DNA of 64,000 nt, from the NCBI GenBank assembly GCA_020632885.1, contig JACKEQ010000012.1, positions 62,001 to 126,000 on the forward strand, written 5' to 3'. A program made the position numbers and the translations under genes. Below the pieces are notes generated by a model. The model was not told where the DNA came from. It ran no database searches and worked only from the letters and a program-made list of their open reading frames with translations. This document shows, one piece after another, positions 61,804 to 64,000 of the stretch (position 1 is the first letter of the stretch; each line of letters opens with the position of its first letter). Source of the DNA: Alphaproteobacteria bacterium. Lineage in GTDB: Bacteria > Myxococcota_A > UBA796 > GCA-2862545.

Positions 61804-63834
61804 TTGCTCTGGACCCTGGCCGCACTGGCCGCCGAGACCCCCGAGAACGATGCTGCCGAGGAGGTCATCGTCTACTCCGACCTCCGTCGCCGCACGGACA
61901 GGGAGACGCCCGTCAGCACCACGGTGGTGACGCAGGAGACCATCGCACGGCGCAACGCGACCCACCTCGAAGAAGTCCTGAACACCGCGCCCAACCTCAA
62001 CTTCTCGATGGGCAGCTCGCGGGCGCGCTTCTTCCAGATCCGCGGGATCGGCGAGCGGAGCCAGTTCGCGGAGCCCCTCAACCCGTCCGTCGGGCTCGTG
62101 ATCGACGGCATCGACATGACCGGGCTCGGCACGGTCGCCGGGCTCGCGGACGCCCGGCAGGTCGAGATCCTCCGGGGTCCCCAGGGCACCCTGTACGGCG
62201 CCAACGCCCTGGCCGGTCTCATCCGCATCACCACCAACGACCCCTCGGACACCTTCGAGGCCGAGGGCACCGTAGGTGCGGCCAACTACGACACGCTGGA
62301 CGTGCGCGCCGTGGCGAGCGTGCCTCTCTCGCCCACCGTCGGCGTGAGGGTCGCCGCCAGCCACCTGCAGTCCGACGGCTTCTACACGAACGACTACCTG
62401 AAGCGCGACAACACGATGGGCCGCGACGAGCTCACCGTGCGCGGGAAGCTCGTGTGGGAGGCCTCCCCGCGACTCGCGGCCCGCCTCACGGCCTTCCATG
62501 CGCGCGCGCAGAACGGCTACGACGCGTTCAGCTTCGACAACGACCGCACCACGATCGCCGACCAGCCCGGCCACGACGACCAGATCACCACCGGGATGGG
62601 TGCCGAGGCCGCCTGGACCACGCCCGCGGCCACCCTGGAGGCCCGCACCAGCCTGGCGATCTCCGACGTGGGCTACGGCTACGACGAGGACTGGACGTAC
62701 GAGGGCTACCACCCCGACGGCTACAGCTCCTTCGACGACTACCAGCGCGGCGTGTCCACCGCGTCCTCCGAGGTGCGGCTGGTGTCCGGCGAGGATGGGT
62801 CGCTGTTCGGCGGCCACACGGACTGGGTCGTGGGGGCCTACACCTGGGACCGCACGGTGGACCTCGTGCGCACGCAGACCTACGCCGAGCGCGACTTCGA
62901 GAGCACGAACCGCATCCAGCGGCGCGCGCTGTACGGCGAGACCACCACGAAGCTCGACAGCCCGCTGTCCTTCACGCTCGGTCTGCGCGGGGAGCACCAC
63001 CGCATCACCTACAGCGACAACGACGGCGTGAGCGGCAACCCCGGCGAGTGGCTCTGGGGCGGGCGTCTCGCGGCCTCGTACGGCTTCGGAGGGGCGTCGG
63101 CCTACGGGCTCGTCTCGCGGGGCTACCGCTCCGGCGGGTTCAACGCGAGCCCCGACCTGCCCGACGCGAACCGCCAGTACACCACCGAGTCGCTCTGGAA
63201 CTTCGAGGTGGGCACCAAGGGCGCTTGGCTGAACGGTCGGAGCACCGCCAAGGTCGCCGTGTTCTACCAGGCCCGCGAGAACGTGCAGGCCAACGGGTCG
63301 CTCCTCATCCGGCGCGAGGACGGCAGCACCCAGTTCGTCGACTACACCGAGAACGCCGACCACGGTCACAACGCGGGCGTCGAGCTCGAGGGCGACGTGC
63401 AGATCCTCCGCCCGCTGAAGGCCTACGGCAGCCTGGGTCTCCTGAACACCCGCCTGCGGTCCACGATCCCGGACGCCCCCTACGACGGGCGCGAGCAGGC
63501 GATGGCCCCCCGCTACATGGGCGTGGCCGGGGTCCGGGCGGACATCGACGTCGTGTACGGCGGGGTCGAGGTGGAGGCGAAGGACCGCTTCTACTTCAGC
63601 ACCCGGCACGACACGCAGTCGACGGCCTACGCGCTCCTCAACGCCCACCTCGGCGTGCGGGTGGACCCGAGCCTCGAGGTGATGCTCTGGGCCCGCAACC
63701 TCAACGACGCGAAGGTGTACACCCGCGGGTTCGGGAGCTTCGGGAACGACCCCGCCAACGGGTGGGAGGTCCAGGACTACCTGCAGCTCGGCGATCCCCG
63801 GGTGTTCGGCGTGCGGCTCACCGGGCGACTCTGA
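61804..63834 (+). CDS. TonB-dependent outer membrane receptor
   Basis: 676 aa from TTG 61804, preceded by GAGGAGG at a good distance. Short signal region, TonB-box-like EEVIVYS, plug domain (TVVTQETIARRNATHLEEVL, FFQIRGIGER, VEILRGPQGTLYGANALAGL, IRITTNDPSD) and a 22-strand-type barrel ending in a C-terminal aromatic/hydrophobic strand (FGVRLTGRL). It takes up a small ligand across the outer membrane. The stop overlaps the ATG of a PnuC-type permease (TGATG), so the substrate is probably a vitamin such as nicotinamide riboside or thiamine (inference). Confidence 0.93.
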   Translation: MLWTLAALAAETPENDAAEEVIVYSDLRRRTDRETPVSTTVVTQETIARRNATHLEEVLNTAPNLNFSMGSSRARFFQIRGIGERSQFAEPLNPSVGLVIDGIDMTGLGTVAGLADARQVEILRGPQGTLYGANALAGLIRITTNDPSDTFEAEGTVGAANYDTLDVRAVASVPLSPTVGVRVAASHLQSDGFYTNDYLKRDNTMGRDELTVRGKLVWEASPRLAARLTAFHARAQNGYDAFSFDNDRTTIADQPGHDDQITTGMGAEAAWTTPAATLEARTSLAISDVGYGYDEDWTYEGYHPDGYSSFDDYQRGVSTASSEVRLVSGEDGSLFGGHTDWVVGAYTWDRTVDLVRTQTYAERDFESTNRIQRRALYGETTTKLDSPLSFTLGLRGEHHRITYSDNDGVSGNPGEWLWGGRLAASYGFGGASAYGLVSRGYRSGGFNASPDLPDANRQYTTESLWNFEVGTKGAWLNGRSTAKVAVFYQARENVQANGSLLIRREDGSTQFVDYTENADHGHNAGVELEGDVQILRPLKAYGSLGLLNTRLRSTIPDAPYDGREQAMAPRYMGVAGVRADIDVVYGGVEVEAKDRFYFSTRHDTQSTAYALLNAHLGVRVDPSLEVMLWARNLNDAKVYTRGFGSFGNDPANGWEVQDYLQLGDPRVFGVRLTGRL

Positions 63835-64000
63835 TGGACGCCCTGGCCGCCGCCTGGGCGGCGACCTCGTCCTGGGAGGTCGTCGCGATGGGCCTGGGGG
63901 TGGCCTACATCGCGCTGGCCACGCGCGAGAGCGCGTGGTGCTGGGTGGCGGGCTTCGCGTCCACGGCGATCTACGTGCGGTTGTTCTGGGACGCGAGCCT
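63834..64000 (+). CDS. pnuC: PnuC-family vitamin transporter, partial (window end)
   Basis: First 55 codons only. MDALAAAWAATSSWEVVAMG, then VAYIALATRESAWCWVAGFA and AIYVRLFWDAS, match the opening of PnuC nicotinamide riboside/thiamine facilitators (the W-CW-x4-S/A-x-IY pattern). ATG overlaps the receptor stop. The downstream part lies outside the window. Confidence 0.85.
   Translation, partial: MDALAAAWAATSSWEVVAMGLGVAYIALATRESAWCWVAGFASTAIYVRLFWDAS

Overview
The window is a very GC-rich, gene-dense stretch that looks like the chromosome of a Myxococcota or other deltaproteobacterial-type bacterium. The evidence for that is lineage-typical families: lipoproteins with (Asp-Ala)n linkers, MopE-type Cys/Asp repeats next to a LamG domain with a CGC...RRR tail, a TIGR02996-type protein, Ser/Thr kinases with DWG or PEGA-like features, and split alpha-2-macroglobulin genes. 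No rRNA, tRNA or CRISPR array was recognised. Most genes sit in runs whose stop and start codons overlap (GTGA, TTGA, TGATG), and GTG or TTG starts are common. At least five genes are broken by apparent short indels near G/C runs. Either the assembly carries indel errors or several genes are decaying.

Region 1 (1-7.6 kb) holds an acetylpolyamine-amidohydrolase-like deacetylase coupled to a GNAT acetyltransferase, then a sulfide/redox island. The island has a sigma54 activator with the cysteine pattern of the sulfane-sulfur sensor FisR. A divergent -24/-12 promoter and a long inverted repeat precede a DUF1641-like repeat protein and a type II sulfide:quinone oxidoreductase. Behind the activator, on the same strand, lies a redoxin lipoprotein gene with an in-frame TGA exactly where the first Cys of a thioredoxin WCxxC motif should be, followed by a SECIS-like hairpin. 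This is a candidate selenoprotein and the strongest novelty here.

Region 2 (7.6-13.9 kb, minus strand) has a hypothetical protein, a UbiB/ABC1 kinase-like protein, a Cu+-ATPase, two small HMA copper/metal-binding proteins and dapA. Region 3 (14-24.7 kb) has a class I terpene synthase coupled to a histidine kinase and a large secreted protein. It continues with two metallopeptidase-like proteins, a membrane Ser/Thr kinase and a tandem family of small Cys-rich lipoproteins whose third copy is decaying. Region 4 (24.7-33.4 kb) has an AAA ATPase-RloB defence-type pair, a five-heme lipoprotein cytochrome, leuS, and a beta-carbonic anhydrase with an L7/L12-like tail. It also has an S23/IVP-type four-helix-bundle gene beside a 35-bp-arm hairpin and a TCGATTC repeat block.

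Region 5 (33.4-46.3 kb) has two (Asp-Ala)n lipoproteins, a PEGA-like Ser/Thr kinase and a split alpha-2-macroglobulin locus. That locus has one N-terminal half followed by three tandem C-terminal halves, two of which share a nearly identical, gap-free 1.93-kb DNA repeat. Region 6 (46.3-60.2 kb) has a MopE/LamG surface protein, an NtrC-type response regulator, a CotH-like protein, a truncated nucleotidyltransferase and a Bat-type aerotolerance operon (DUF58, BatA, fused BatB-BatC, BatD, BatE). Region 7 (60.3-64 kb) has a periplasmic single-span protein, a TIGR02996-type protein, and a TonB-dependent receptor coupled to a PnuC-type transporter cut off by the window end.
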